Below, in pieces: positions 1 to 7,969 of a stretch of 44,917 nt of DNA. Every line of letters starts with the position of its first letter. The first letter of the stretch is position 1. The stretch lies in contig CALJDK010000064.1 in NCBI GenBank assembly GCA_938023735.1, positions 1 to 44,917 of the forward strand, written 5' to 3'. Made by a program: the position numbers and the translations under genes. The notes beneath the pieces were generated by a model. That model was not told where the DNA came from and did not search any database. It saw only the letters and a list, made by a program, of their open reading frames with translations. This DNA comes from an uncultured Acidimicrobiales bacterium. GTDB taxonomy: Bacteria; Actinomycetota; Acidimicrobiia; Acidimicrobiales; SHLQ01.

Positions 1-107
1 GGGGAGGGTTCGGGTCAGGTTTCGGTGGGGAGCACCGGGGAGAGCGGTATACGACCGGCCTACAACCAAGCTACCGACCACCACTGACAGGCTCAGCTAG
101 GCCTCGC

Positions 108-1694
108 TCACGCCGGTTTGGTCTGGTCGAGAAGGTCGCAGGCGTCATCGGCAAGACCTTGGCCGGCTTCTTCGTAGAGATTTCGGGCCACGTCGACTCC
201 AGAGCTGGTGAGGTTGGCTACTTCGTCAACGCGGCTAGCAGTTGCCGCAATGCGCACACGTGGCAAAAACTCTCGGACTCGGGTTACCGCAACCTGATTG
301 GCGGAGTGGTCGCTCATGGCGAGCACGACAAGTTCGATGGTGTTTGTGAAGCACAGACGTTCCCAGAACTCGGGATCGAGGGCGTCGCCTCGGACGACGT
401 TGCGTCCGGCTTGGTGATTGCGATCGATGGTCTCGATGTTGCGGTCGACGCCGAGGACGGTTTCTCCACGGCGTTGTACGAGGGCGTCGTAGGCGCCCTC
501 GCCAACCCGGCCGAGGCCAAAGACGATCACTTTCGCATCTTGGGGGTCGATCAATGCGTCATCGGGTTGCACGATGGAGCGTTCAAACCTAAGAAGCCTT
601 TTTGAAAACATCGAGTACAGGTCATACCGGGATCGATTCACGGGCGAAGCAAGAGCGAACGAAACTGCTACTGCCAGCGCAATCGTCGTTGTCCAGGCCG
701 ACTCGAGGAACCCTCGCTCTACACCAACCACGGCAACAATGAGGCCAAACTCGCTAAACGTCGACAGCGATATCGACGAGTGCCAGGCGGTGCGAACCCG
801 GTACCCGAACGCGGTGATTAGCGCGAGAAAACCCAGCGTCTTCAAGGGAAGCAGCGTCAGAATGCCCGCAGCAACGGCGAGTTCGGTCCAGGTCGGTATA
901 CCTCCGAGGCCGATCGACAGGAAGAAGCCGATAAGCAGCACGTCCTTGAGGTCAAGAAGCGTTTCGGCCAACTCAGACGAACGCGGGTGTCGAGACAGTG
1001 TGAGGCCCACGATGAGTGCGCCGAGGTCCGGTTTGAGCCCAACGGCATCGAACCCCTCCGCTCCGACGCCCACCGCTAGCGCAAGGCCGAGCAGCAAAAG
1101 CAGTTCTCCGTGGCCGACGCGGTCGAGTACCCAGCCATAGATCGGTCCGGCCAGCACCACAGCGATCAGCACGGGGATCGCCCACAGTGACGGCTTTTCC
1201 TCTACGGCGAACGTAAGAAACAGCACAGCGAAAATGTCCTGAACGACAAGTGTTCCCACTGCGATACGGCCCTGTAGGGACGACGTCTCGTTTCGGTCCT
1301 CGAGGGCCTTCACTGCGAACACGGTGCTCGAAAACGAGAAGGCGAACCCGACGAGGAAGGCTTCAGCAACAGATAACGAACTCGCCAGCGGGATCCCTAC
1401 GGCACCGGCAAGGATCAGTGCCCCACCCACAAGTAGCGACGAGGAGATCGAATGTACGGTTGCGCCAGCCCACACCGCTGGTCGAGCCAGCGTTCGCAGC
1501 TCCATCTTTAGGCCGATTCCGAAGAGGAGAAGCAGTATCCCGACGTCGGAGATGAGCTCGATCGATTGCGTAGCCTCGATGCCGACCGCGTGGAGCACGA
1601 ACCCGGCCAGAAGGTAGCCAACGAGCGGCGGCAATCGAGCCGCCTTGGCCGCGAAACCGAACGCGAACGCAACGGCAACCAGCCAAAGACTCAT
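108..1694 (-). CDS. KefB-type cation:proton antiporter (CPA2) with TrkA-N domain
   Basis: Predicted inner-membrane monovalent cation/proton antiporter of the CPA2 (Kef) family, 528 aa. The first ~370 residues are a run of hydrophobic helices beginning MSLWLVAVAFAFGF. The C-terminal ~140 residues are a cytosolic TrkA-N/RCK Rossmann domain with the nucleotide motif VFGLGRVGEG, followed by a hydrophilic tail. The open frame runs 215 codons further upstream, but that extension has no hydrophobic or family character and lies antisense to the start of the P450 gene, so I start at the ATG whose complement ends at 1694. It is transcribed away from the catabolic genes and is probably a housekeeping ion-homeostasis gene at the island border. 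Transported ion (K+ or Na+) is not decidable from sequence. Confidence 0.9.
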   Translation of the reverse strand: MSLWLVAVAFAFGFAAKAARLPPLVGYLLAGFVLHAVGIEATQSIELISDVGILLLLFGIGLKMELRTLARPAVWAGATVHSISSSLLVGGALILAGAVGIPLASSLSVAEAFLVGFAFSFSSTVFAVKALEDRNETSSLQGRIAVGTLVVQDIFAVLFLTFAVEEKPSLWAIPVLIAVVLAGPIYGWVLDRVGHGELLLLLGLALAVGVGAEGFDAVGLKPDLGALIVGLTLSRHPRSSELAETLLDLKDVLLIGFFLSIGLGGIPTWTELAVAAGILTLLPLKTLGFLALITAFGYRVRTAWHSSISLSTFSEFGLIVAVVGVERGFLESAWTTTIALAVAVSFALASPVNRSRYDLYSMFSKRLLRFERSIVQPDDALIDPQDAKVIVFGLGRVGEGAYDALVQRRGETVLGVDRNIETIDRNHQAGRNVVRGDALDPEFWERLCFTNTIELVVLAMSDHSANQVAVTRVREFLPRVRIAATASRVDEVANLTSSGVDVARNLYEEAGQGLADDACDLLDQTKPA

Positions 1695-1871
1695 GGCCCA
1701 GAACCTACACGGGTTGTGAGATTCATCACACAGCTCTGCGACGCAATCGAACACGGCGACACCGGCCTGCCCGCCAGTTCGTTTTCGAAGTAGGGCGGCG
1801 CCGTTGTTTCTGTGCAGACAACCAGCTATTGCCCATTTCTTTGCTGAGAATCGGGGCTCTAGGATTGGCTG

Positions 1872-3152
1872 ATGCAACCGAACACTGCTTTTTCCTTTGA
1901 TGCCGACACCCTCTCTGACGTCGACGGCTTTTGGGCCGGACCACGGGAGGACCGCGAAGGAGTTTTCGCTCAGCTGCGGGACTCCGACGAGCTGTTCTTC
2001 AGCAACGAGCGGGGTATCGAGGTCGACGGTGAAGTCATCATGCCGCCCGGACCGGGGTTCTGGTCGCTGGTGCGTCATGACCAAGTGATGGCCGCCAGCA
2101 AGCAGCCGGCGCTGTTCTGTTCTGGCAAAGGTTCGAACATCGCCGATCTGCCGCCCGAGATGCTCGAGTTCTTCGGGTCGATGATCAACATGGACGATCC
2201 TCGTCATGCCCGCCTTCGGCGTATCGTGTCTCGAGGTTTCACACCTCGCATGCTCGAACAACTGAACGAGGCCATCGTCACCCAGGCGCGCGATGTGATC
2301 AACGGCGTGGCCGACAAGGGTTCCATCGATTTTGTGCACGAAGTGTCGGCAAAGCTTCCGCTACGCCTTATCTGTGATCTCATGGGTATCCCCGAATCGG
2401 AACACACGATGGTGTTCGACATGACCAACATCATCTTGTCGAGCGGCGATCCTGAGTTTGTCGAAGAGGGAACCAACCCTCTCGAGGCGTTCATCGGCGC
2501 GGGTGCCACCCTCGCCGAACTCATGAACGGCCTGGCGGCCGAGCGGCGGAGCAACCCGACCGACGACCTCACGTCGGCGCTTATCAATGCTGAAATTGAT
2601 GGCGAGACGTTGAGCGATGACGAATTGGCGTCGTTCTTTGTGTTGCTGTGCGCGGCGGGCAACGAGACCACCCGCAACGCAACCAGCCATGGCCTGAAGT
2701 TGTTGACCGACAACCCCGACCAGCGGGCCCTGCTGATGGACGACTTCGAGGGCCGTATTGGCGGCGCCGTCGAAGAGATTGTTCGCCTATCGTCACCGGT
2801 CATCCACTTCCGCCGCACGGTCACCCAGGATGGTGTGCAGTTGGGCGACCACACGTTTAACGAGGGCGACAAGGTGGTGCTCTGGTATGGCTCGGCCAAC
2901 CGAGATGAACGCGTCTTCGACCGTCCGAACGAGATGGACATCACCCGCGACAACTCCGCCCAGGTAGGGTTCGGCGGCCCCGGCCCGCACTTCTGCCTCG
3001 GTGCCCACTTTGCCCGCCGGCAGCTCGCCACCATCTTCCGCGAGCTGCTCCACCGGCTCCCCGATATCGAAGTGAAAGGCGAACCCGACTATCTCCGCTC
3101 GCCGTTCATCAACGGCATCAAACACATGACCGCCGAGTTCACTCCGGCTTAG
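1872..3152 (+). CDS. Cytochrome P450, CYP124/CYP125-like
   Basis: Heme-thiolate monooxygenase, 426 aa. The I-helix oxygen-activation motif AGNETT is at residues 262-267, the K-helix ExxR at 302-305, and the heme-binding loop FGGPGPHFCLG has its Cys at 375. The stretch DPRHARLRRIVSRGFTP, the AGNETTRNA helix and the C-terminal ...INGIKH segment are what I recall of mycobacterial CYP124 and CYP125, which hydroxylate the terminal methyl of branched isoprenoid or sterol side chains. Terminal oxidation of a branched chain is therefore a reasonable guess; substrate is not proven. It is divergent from the antiporter and has no ferredoxin directly beside it. The ATG at 1872 fits family length. Confidence 0.93.
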   Translation: MQPNTAFSFDADTLSDVDGFWAGPREDREGVFAQLRDSDELFFSNERGIEVDGEVIMPPGPGFWSLVRHDQVMAASKQPALFCSGKGSNIADLPPEMLEFFGSMINMDDPRHARLRRIVSRGFTPRMLEQLNEAIVTQARDVINGVADKGSIDFVHEVSAKLPLRLICDLMGIPESEHTMVFDMTNIILSSGDPEFVEEGTNPLEAFIGAGATLAELMNGLAAERRSNPTDDLTSALINAEIDGETLSDDELASFFVLLCAAGNETTRNATSHGLKLLTDNPDQRALLMDDFEGRIGGAVEEIVRLSSPVIHFRRTVTQDGVQLGDHTFNEGDKVVLWYGSANRDERVFDRPNEMDITRDNSAQVGFGGPGPHFCLGAHFARRQLATIFRELLHRLPDIEVKGEPDYLRSPFINGIKHMTAEFTPA

Positions 3153-3165
3153 CCGAGGTCGGCCT

Positions 3166-3369
3166 CTAGATGGTGCCGACGTTGTCTCGAAGAGATACCG
3201 ATTCGACTACGAGCTTCACGATGGGGATCTGGCGCTCGGTGCGGGCCTGGTAGGTCTTGTACCCGGGCCAGAACCGAACCATCTGTTCCCATCGCATGGC
3301 TCGTTCGTCGCCCTCGACGGTGAGCCGACTCGCCGATCGGAGATTCCATCCGCCGATCAGTGAGCCCGT
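3166..3369 (-). pseudogene. Remnant of an F420/deazaflavin-dependent nitroreductase-family gene (C-terminal part)
   Basis: Reading the minus strand in the frame that ends at the TAG at 3168-3166 gives a ~67-codon open stretch containing RAMRWEQMVRFWPGYKTYQ, then ARTERQIPIVKL. This matches the conserved C-terminal signature of the deazaflavin-dependent nitroreductase (DUF385/Ddn) family, in which a W/YPxxxxYQxRTxRxIPV segment closes the domain. An in-frame TGA (complement of 3370-3372) precedes it. No start codon or F420-binding N-terminal half is present before the neighbouring P450 gene ends at 3409. I call it a truncated relic of the gene once downstream of the SDR-P450 operon. It could instead be a very short non-ATG-start protein, but the missing half argues against function. 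Confidence 0.6.
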
Positions 3370-3408
3370 TCAAGCCCTAGGAGCTCGCTTGAGCGGTGTG
3401 CAGCCGCT

Positions 3409-4581
3409 TTAAGAGGGCGTGAAGGTGATGGGAAGGGCTGCGATGCCTCGGGTCACTCCGATGTAGCGCTCGATACCAGTGCGCTCGATCTCGTAGTCCG
3501 GCAGCCGGGCGAGGACCTCCTTGACCATGATGCGGAGCTGCACCCGGGCGAGATGTAGGCCGAGGCATCGGTGGGGGCCCGCGCCGAAGACATAGTGTCG
3601 GTTTGGGAACCGATCGATGTCGATGGTGCCGGGGGATTCGAACTCGACGGGGTCGTGGTTCGCGGCCATCCAGTTCATGAGGATCCGCTCGCCAGCCCCC
3701 AGCTGCGTGTCGCCGAGGTCTACCGGACACTTCGTCGTTCGTGAACTAGCTGGCAGGGGTGAGATGTAGCGCAGAAGCTCTTCGATCGCGTTCGGAATGC
3801 GATCGGGTTGGTCGGCGAGAAGTTTCCTCAGCTCGGGTTGTTGGTCGAGGACATCGAAGATGTGCGATGCAGAGTTCGCGGTCGTTTCGAGGCCAGCAAA
3901 GGTCACCATCGCCATGATGGCAAGGAACTGCTCGTGGGTGACCGGCTCGTCGTTGATCACGAGTTCGAGCACAGTGCTTGGGAAGTCGTCGGCCGGCTCG
4001 GCGACGCGCCGGGTGTAGAGGTCGTCGAAGAACGCGAGCGCCTCGCCGATCGCTTCGAGATCCGAGAGATCCAGCATCAGCTTGTAGGTCCAGCCCTTGA
4101 GCTTTTCGATCTCGTCCGGTGAGACGCCCATGATCAAGCCGATGGTCATGCCGGGGAACGGAATGTTGAGCTCTTTCGCAAGGTCGGCGACGCCCTTTGT
4201 CTCGAAGCGGCCAATAAGTTCGACGACCATCTCGCGCATCGGTCCGGCCAGCTTCTCGACGGCCGCCGGCGAGAAGTGTCGAAGCATCGGACCCCGAAAC
4301 TGGCCGTGCTCAGGCGGGTCAGCTTCGATTGGGGGCAACTCCATCGGAAAGCCGTGCGGAGGGATCACCACGCCGCCGATCGACGAGAAGTGCTCGGTGT
4401 CTCGAGCGACCTCGCTGATCGTCGAGTAGTCGAACAGCGCCCAAAAGCCGCCGTGCGCGTCGGTGTGTTGAAGCGGGCATTCGCTACGACGAGTTGCGAG
4501 CTCGGCGAGCACATGCTCCTGCTGCTGGTCGAACACCTCAAGGTGATCGAAGTTTTTGCCTGTCTCAGAATCGATGGTCAT
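3409..4581 (-). CDS. Cytochrome P450 (paralogue of the P450 at 25191-26354)
   Basis: Heme-thiolate monooxygenase, 390 aa. The I-helix motif AGLETT is at 229-234, the ExxR motif near 268-271 (EELLR), and the heme loop FGAGPHRCLG has its Cys at 339. It aligns visibly along its whole length with the P450 at 25191-26354 (shared DAH-GFWALFDY, LPPIEAD and FPNRHY-FG-GPHRCLG blocks), so the two are recent or retained duplicates. It lies 4 bp downstream of the SDR gene on the same strand and is probably co-transcribed with it, pairing hydroxylation with alcohol oxidation. No ferredoxin is adjacent; the [3Fe-4S] ferredoxin at 24988 could serve both. Substrate unknown. Confidence 0.93.
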   Translation of the reverse strand: MTIDSETGKNFDHLEVFDQQQEHVLAELATRRSECPLQHTDAHGGFWALFDYSTISEVARDTEHFSSIGGVVIPPHGFPMELPPIEADPPEHGQFRGPMLRHFSPAAVEKLAGPMREMVVELIGRFETKGVADLAKELNIPFPGMTIGLIMGVSPDEIEKLKGWTYKLMLDLSDLEAIGEALAFFDDLYTRRVAEPADDFPSTVLELVINDEPVTHEQFLAIMAMVTFAGLETTANSASHIFDVLDQQPELRKLLADQPDRIPNAIEELLRYISPLPASSRTTKCPVDLGDTQLGAGERILMNWMAANHDPVEFESPGTIDIDRFPNRHYVFGAGPHRCLGLHLARVQLRIMVKEVLARLPDYEIERTGIERYIGVTRGIAALPITFTPS

Positions 4582-4585
4582 GTTT

Positions 4586-5386
4586 TCAGTCCGGTAGTAG
4601 AGACTTCGCCACCCGTGCCAAGAGTTTTGAAGTGAGGGTAGGGCTCACGCGTGCGAGCGCATCGACAAAGCGAACGTCTCCGCCAACAAGGAGCCGCTCG
4701 TTGTTCCGTTCAATGCCCTTCACGATCTTCGCCGCGGCCTCGTCGGCGTCCATCTGGGGAATCTTCGCGTCGACTGGCTCTTCGCCAGGAGCAGACTGGA
4801 GGCCCGAGTTCTCGATGAAGTTTGATCGGACGACTCCGGGCAGTACGAGAGTAACGCCCACGCTCGTTTCGGCGAGATCAAGAGCCAGCGCCTGCGTGAA
4901 CGACTTTATGGCGCCCTTCGAAGACGCGTACATGATCTGGCCCGCTGTGGCGTTCAGGGCGACCAGGCTGCTGATGTTGGCGATATGGGCCTCTGGTCGC
5001 GTCTTCAGGTGTGGGATAAAGGCGCGCGTCAAGTGAAGCGTGCCGAAGAAGTTGATATCCATGACCAAATGAATCAGCTCTTCGTCGAGTTCCTCGATGC
5101 CTGCTCGAGGGTGAGCGACGCCGGCGTTGTTAATCAACGCATCGACCGCGCCGAAGCGCTCGATGACCCTCGCCGGCAGTTCGTAGACACCTGACCGGTT
5201 CGTGACATCGAGAGTGTCGATGGCGACAGCGTCGCCCCCTGCCAAGCGTCGAGTTTCTTCGAGGCCCTCACCGTCCTTGTCAACCGTGTAGACCCGCGCG
5301 CCTTGCCCTACCAGTTCGACGACCAATGCGCGCCCGATACCGCTGCCTCCACCAGTAACGACTGCGACCTTGCCTTCTACCTTCAC
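4586..5386 (-). CDS. Short-chain dehydrogenase/reductase (SDR)
   Basis: Classical NAD(P)-dependent SDR, 266 aa. The cofactor loop TGGGSGIG lies near residues 11-18, followed by the structural NNAG motif and the active site S...YASSK (Ser, Tyr, Lys). The residue after the second beta strand is Asp (TVDKDG), which favours NAD(H). The start is GTG at 5386, with a GGAGGG-like ribosome site just upstream (complement of the CCCTCC at 5392-5397). It is the first gene of a minus-strand unit with the P450 at 3409-4581. A role in oxidising a hydroxyl made by that P450 is inferred from position. The shared intergenic region with the gene at 5507 carries inverted repeats. Confidence 0.9.
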   Translation of the reverse strand: MKVEGKVAVVTGGGSGIGRALVVELVGQGARVYTVDKDGEGLEETRRLAGGDAVAIDTLDVTNRSGVYELPARVIERFGAVDALINNAGVAHPRAGIEELDEELIHLVMDINFFGTLHLTRAFIPHLKTRPEAHIANISSLVALNATAGQIMYASSKGAIKSFTQALALDLAETSVGVTLVLPGVVRSNFIENSGLQSAPGEEPVDAKIPQMDADEAAAKIVKGIERNNERLLVGGDVRFVDALARVSPTLTSKLLARVAKSLLPD

Positions 5387-5427
5387 TGCGACCCTCCAGG
5401 GAACGATTGCTCGCCTCGTTGAATACT

Positions 5428-5452
5428 ATATCGAAAATGAATTATTCGATAT
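5428..5452. promoter_or_regulatory. Inverted repeat in divergent promoter (SDR / DapB-fold gene)
   Basis: ATATCGAA at 5428-5435 and TTCGATAT at 5445-5452 form a perfect 8-bp inverted repeat with a 9-base spacer. It sits in the 120-bp AT-rich region between the divergent genes starting at 5386 (-) and 5507 (+). The right arm plus its flank (GAATTATTCGATATTG, 5439-5454) is nearly repeated in inverse orientation at 6642-6657. A dimeric regulator site is likely; the regulator is unknown. Confidence 0.55.
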
Positions 5453-5506
5453 TGAGCAATATTGGGTGATATCGTCGCCGCAAACACAAGGGAGATGGGA
5501 TTCATA

Positions 5507-6556
5507 ATGTTGAGAGTCATTCTGTTCGGAACGGGAAACGCCGGGAAAGCCGCTATCCGTGCGATTGCGTCCCGCACCGACATGGAACTGGTTGGGGTTC
5601 GAGTCTGGGATCCGGCGAAGGAAGGCGTCGACGTCGGAACGATTGCCGGCATCGACCCGGTCGGCGTCACCGGCACCAGTGATGAAGCGGCTCTGCTCGC
5701 CCTCGAGGCCGATTGCGTTCTGTGGATGGGAGCCATCCCCACCACACCCGACATGGGTCTCGAAGGCCTGTGTGCGATTTTGGCTTCTGGCAAGAATCTC
5801 ATCAGCCTCATTCATCCGCCCTTTATGCATGAGGCGACCGTGCCGCCTGAGATGCGCCAAGCGCTTCTCGACGCGTGCGACACCGGAGGGACGACCTTTC
5901 ACTTCACCGGAATCGACCCCGGATTCATTGCAGAAGCGCAGGGACTTATTGCCTCAAGTCTTTGTAGCAGGATTGACCGCATCGTCACGCGAGAGATCCT
6001 GGACTATTCCAGCTATGACTCTTCGGTCATGATCTTCGACACCATGCAGTTTGGAAGTCCGCCCGGTCCGCAGGTTAAGGGCTTCGTGGAAGCTATGACA
6101 CCGTTCCAGGCACCAGCGATGTACCTCGTCGCCGACGGGCTCGGCGCAACGATCGAAGCCATCACTGCCGACGTGGAGGTCGAATACGCCGAGGAAGACT
6201 TCGAAATTGCCGCCGGAACAATTACGAAAGGCACGGTCTCGGCGATGCGGTTCTGGTGGGACGCAATCGTCGACGGCAAACCGCTGCTCACGATTGAACA
6301 TGTCAGTCGCCTGAAGCCCTCACAACGGCCGGATTGGGCGCAGGGCGAGGGCTACACCGTCACGATCGAAGGCGAGCCGCCCCTCGAAATTCGCCTCACC
6401 AAGGGTCTCAACGGGCGAAGCGACGTCGAGGACGCGGTAATTGCGGCCGCCTCGCGCGGAGTGAACGCCGTCCCATCGGTGTGTGCAGCTGAACCTGGGG
6501 TTGCCACATTCCTCACGCTGCCCCTCGACCGCGGTCGGTACGAGTCGCCGGCATAA
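5507..6556 (+). CDS. NAD(P)-dependent dehydrogenase of the dihydrodipicolinate-reductase (DapB-like) fold
   Basis: Predicted cytosolic NAD(P)-binding oxidoreductase of 349 aa. The N-terminus MLRVILFGTGNAGKAA is a Rossmann strand with the GxGxxG loop at residues 8-13. The rest resembles the DapB-like family often annotated in actinobacteria as dihydrodipicolinate reductase or 2,4-diaminopentanoate dehydrogenase-like. The body is much longer than true DapB (~245-270 aa), so a lysine-biosynthesis role is unlikely. The frame is open back to a TTG at 5462. I prefer ATG 5507 because it starts directly at the Rossmann strand and has GGGAG at 5490-5494. It is divergent from the SDR gene. Its substrate in the pathway is not evident. 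Confidence 0.75.
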   Translation: MLRVILFGTGNAGKAAIRAIASRTDMELVGVRVWDPAKEGVDVGTIAGIDPVGVTGTSDEAALLALEADCVLWMGAIPTTPDMGLEGLCAILASGKNLISLIHPPFMHEATVPPEMRQALLDACDTGGTTFHFTGIDPGFIAEAQGLIASSLCSRIDRIVTREILDYSSYDSSVMIFDTMQFGSPPGPQVKGFVEAMTPFQAPAMYLVADGLGATIEAITADVEVEYAEEDFEIAAGTITKGTVSAMRFWWDAIVDGKPLLTIEHVSRLKPSQRPDWAQGEGYTVTIEGEPPLEIRLTKGLNGRSDVEDAVIAAASRGVNAVPSVCAAEPGVATFLTLPLDRGRYESPA

Positions 6557-6641
6557 CGGCGCATTTTCGGCCCAACCGCCCCAACCCGGCTCGTCTAACA
6601 GTCGCGGTTTGGTGTGGTTTTGGGCCGGCCACCAGGTGGTT

Positions 6642-6658
6642 CAATTTCGAATAATTCG
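6642..6658. promoter_or_regulatory. TTCGAAT-type near-palindrome upstream of the AveC-like gene
   Basis: TTCGAAT (6646-6652) followed by A and ATTCGG (6653-6659) is an imperfect inverted repeat centred on 6653. Its reverse complement matches the 5439-5454 element, differing at one position. It lies about 150 bp before the AveC-like start, in the 255-bp gap that otherwise holds no gene. Likely operator or promoter element. Confidence 0.45.
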
Positions 6659-6811
6659 GACTTGACTTGCATGGTGGGGAGACCGCATACTTAGCAAAAC
6701 TGGCTTCGCTTCAAGCGATGCTCTGCGGCAATCCACAGTTGCGCGCAACCTCCGACATCGTCGACTGCCGATCGAAGGGGAACCAGGGGAGACAGGGAGA
6801 AAAGGGAAAAC

Positions 6812-7969
6812 ATGGCTGTTCTGAACGCTCCAGTATCCGCCCGGCCGATTTCGGTTGCCGAACCGCGGAAGGTGTCGCCGATCAAGTGGTGGGCCGCCGC
6901 AGGCGTCGTTGCCATCGCAATCCAGGGATATGCCTTCTTCCATTGGATCTTCCTGAGCGGAAACTTCAACGCAACCGACCCGGGCCCCGACACCATCCCC
7001 GGCCAGATATCCGCTGGGATCTGGGCGTTTCAAGCCATCGGTGCCACCTGTGGCGTTCTCGGGCTCTACTTCTTCTTTGTGCGGCCGTGGAGGAGAGGCC
7101 AACCGCTCGGCCTCGACAGCTACATGGTGGCCGGCCTGTACCTGGTGTTCTGGCAAGACCCCATGCTCAACTACTTCCAGAACTGGGCCACCTACAACGC
7201 TGGCGTGTACGACTTCGGCAGCTGGGCGTCGAGCATTCCGGGATGGCTTGCGCCGAACTCACACAACATGGCCGCCCCATTGTTCTTCCTCCTCCCGGTC
7301 TACGGCATCATCGCGTTTACGTTCTCCTCCATCGTGGCGAGGGTGATGAAGCGGGCTCGAGCGCGCTACCCCGAGATGGGCACCGTTGGCATTGTCGCCA
7401 TTGGATTCGCCGCCTGCTCGGTCATCGTCTTCATCGTCGAGACCATCTTCCTGCGCTTCGGGTTGTACGCATACCCGGGTGCGATTCGATCGTTGTCGCT
7501 TTGGGGCGGCGAGTACTACCAATACCCCCTCTATGAGTGGCTCACCTTCACTGCGGCATGGACCGCGTGGGGCAGCATGATCTACTTCCGGAACGACAAG
7601 GGTGAATCCCTCGCCGAGCGGGGCCTTGAAGAACTTCGCTCGAAGACCGACAAGAAACTGAACTGGCTGCGCTTCCTTGCGGTCACGGGCATGATCAACG
7701 TTGCGTTCTTCACGGTGTACAACCTTCCGCTCCAGCCCTTTGCGATGCATGCCGACCCGTGGCCCGAGTCGATCCTGAACGAACGTTCGTACATGCTGAA
7801 CGAGATGTGTGGCCCCGGCACCGACTTCTCCTGCTCGGGTCCAAATGTCCCGATCCCGCGAGAGGGTGGCTGGTACGTAAATATCGATGGCGAACTCGCC
7901 CGAATCAGCGAGGGCACCTCAACAATCTCCGAGGACGGCGCGCCGACGCTAAACCCCACCGACGAGTGA
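6812..7969 (+). CDS. AveC-like (spirocyclase AveC family) integral membrane protein
   Basis: Polytopic membrane protein, 385 aa, recognisable as the AveC-like family named after the avermectin spiroketal cyclase. About seven hydrophobic segments appear near residues 25-48, 70-90, 104-124, 154-176, 191-214, 240-259 and 286-308, followed by a hydrophilic C-terminal tail. Polar residues in or beside the helices (His44, Asp116, His151, Glu210, His313 in MHADPW) could form an active or metal site; that is inference. A ribosome site AAGGGAAAAC precedes ATG 6812. Its stop overlaps the GTG start of the NorD-like gene by 4 bases, so the two are translationally coupled. No polyketide genes are nearby, so avermectin-type chemistry is not implied; role in this pathway unknown. 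Confidence 0.75.
   Translation: MAVLNAPVSARPISVAEPRKVSPIKWWAAAGVVAIAIQGYAFFHWIFLSGNFNATDPGPDTIPGQISAGIWAFQAIGATCGVLGLYFFFVRPWRRGQPLGLDSYMVAGLYLVFWQDPMLNYFQNWATYNAGVYDFGSWASSIPGWLAPNSHNMAAPLFFLLPVYGIIAFTFSSIVARVMKRARARYPEMGTVGIVAIGFAACSVIVFIVETIFLRFGLYAYPGAIRSLSLWGGEYYQYPLYEWLTFTAAWTAWGSMIYFRNDKGESLAERGLEELRSKTDKKLNWLRFLAVTGMINVAFFTVYNLPLQPFAMHADPWPESILNERSYMLNEMCGPGTDFSCSGPNVPIPREGGWYVNIDGELARISEGTSTISEDGAPTLNPTDE

Noticed and set aside
1..107. Possible start of another gene at the left edge
   Set aside because: No frame shows a family signature or a clear ribosome site; too short to judge.
1695..2339. N-terminal extension of the antiporter reading frame
   Set aside because: It is hydrophilic, unlike any antiporter N-terminus, and antisense to the P450 gene at 1872; the helix-rich part begins at 1694.
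3149..3373. Minus-strand 74-aa Arg/His-rich frame
   Set aside because: Off-frame shadow of the nitroreductase relic; the recognisable protein motif lies in another frame.
6812..7969. Avermectin-like polyketide biosynthesis
   Set aside because: The AveC family name comes from that pathway, but no polyketide synthase or tailoring genes are nearby; surrounding genes are catabolic.
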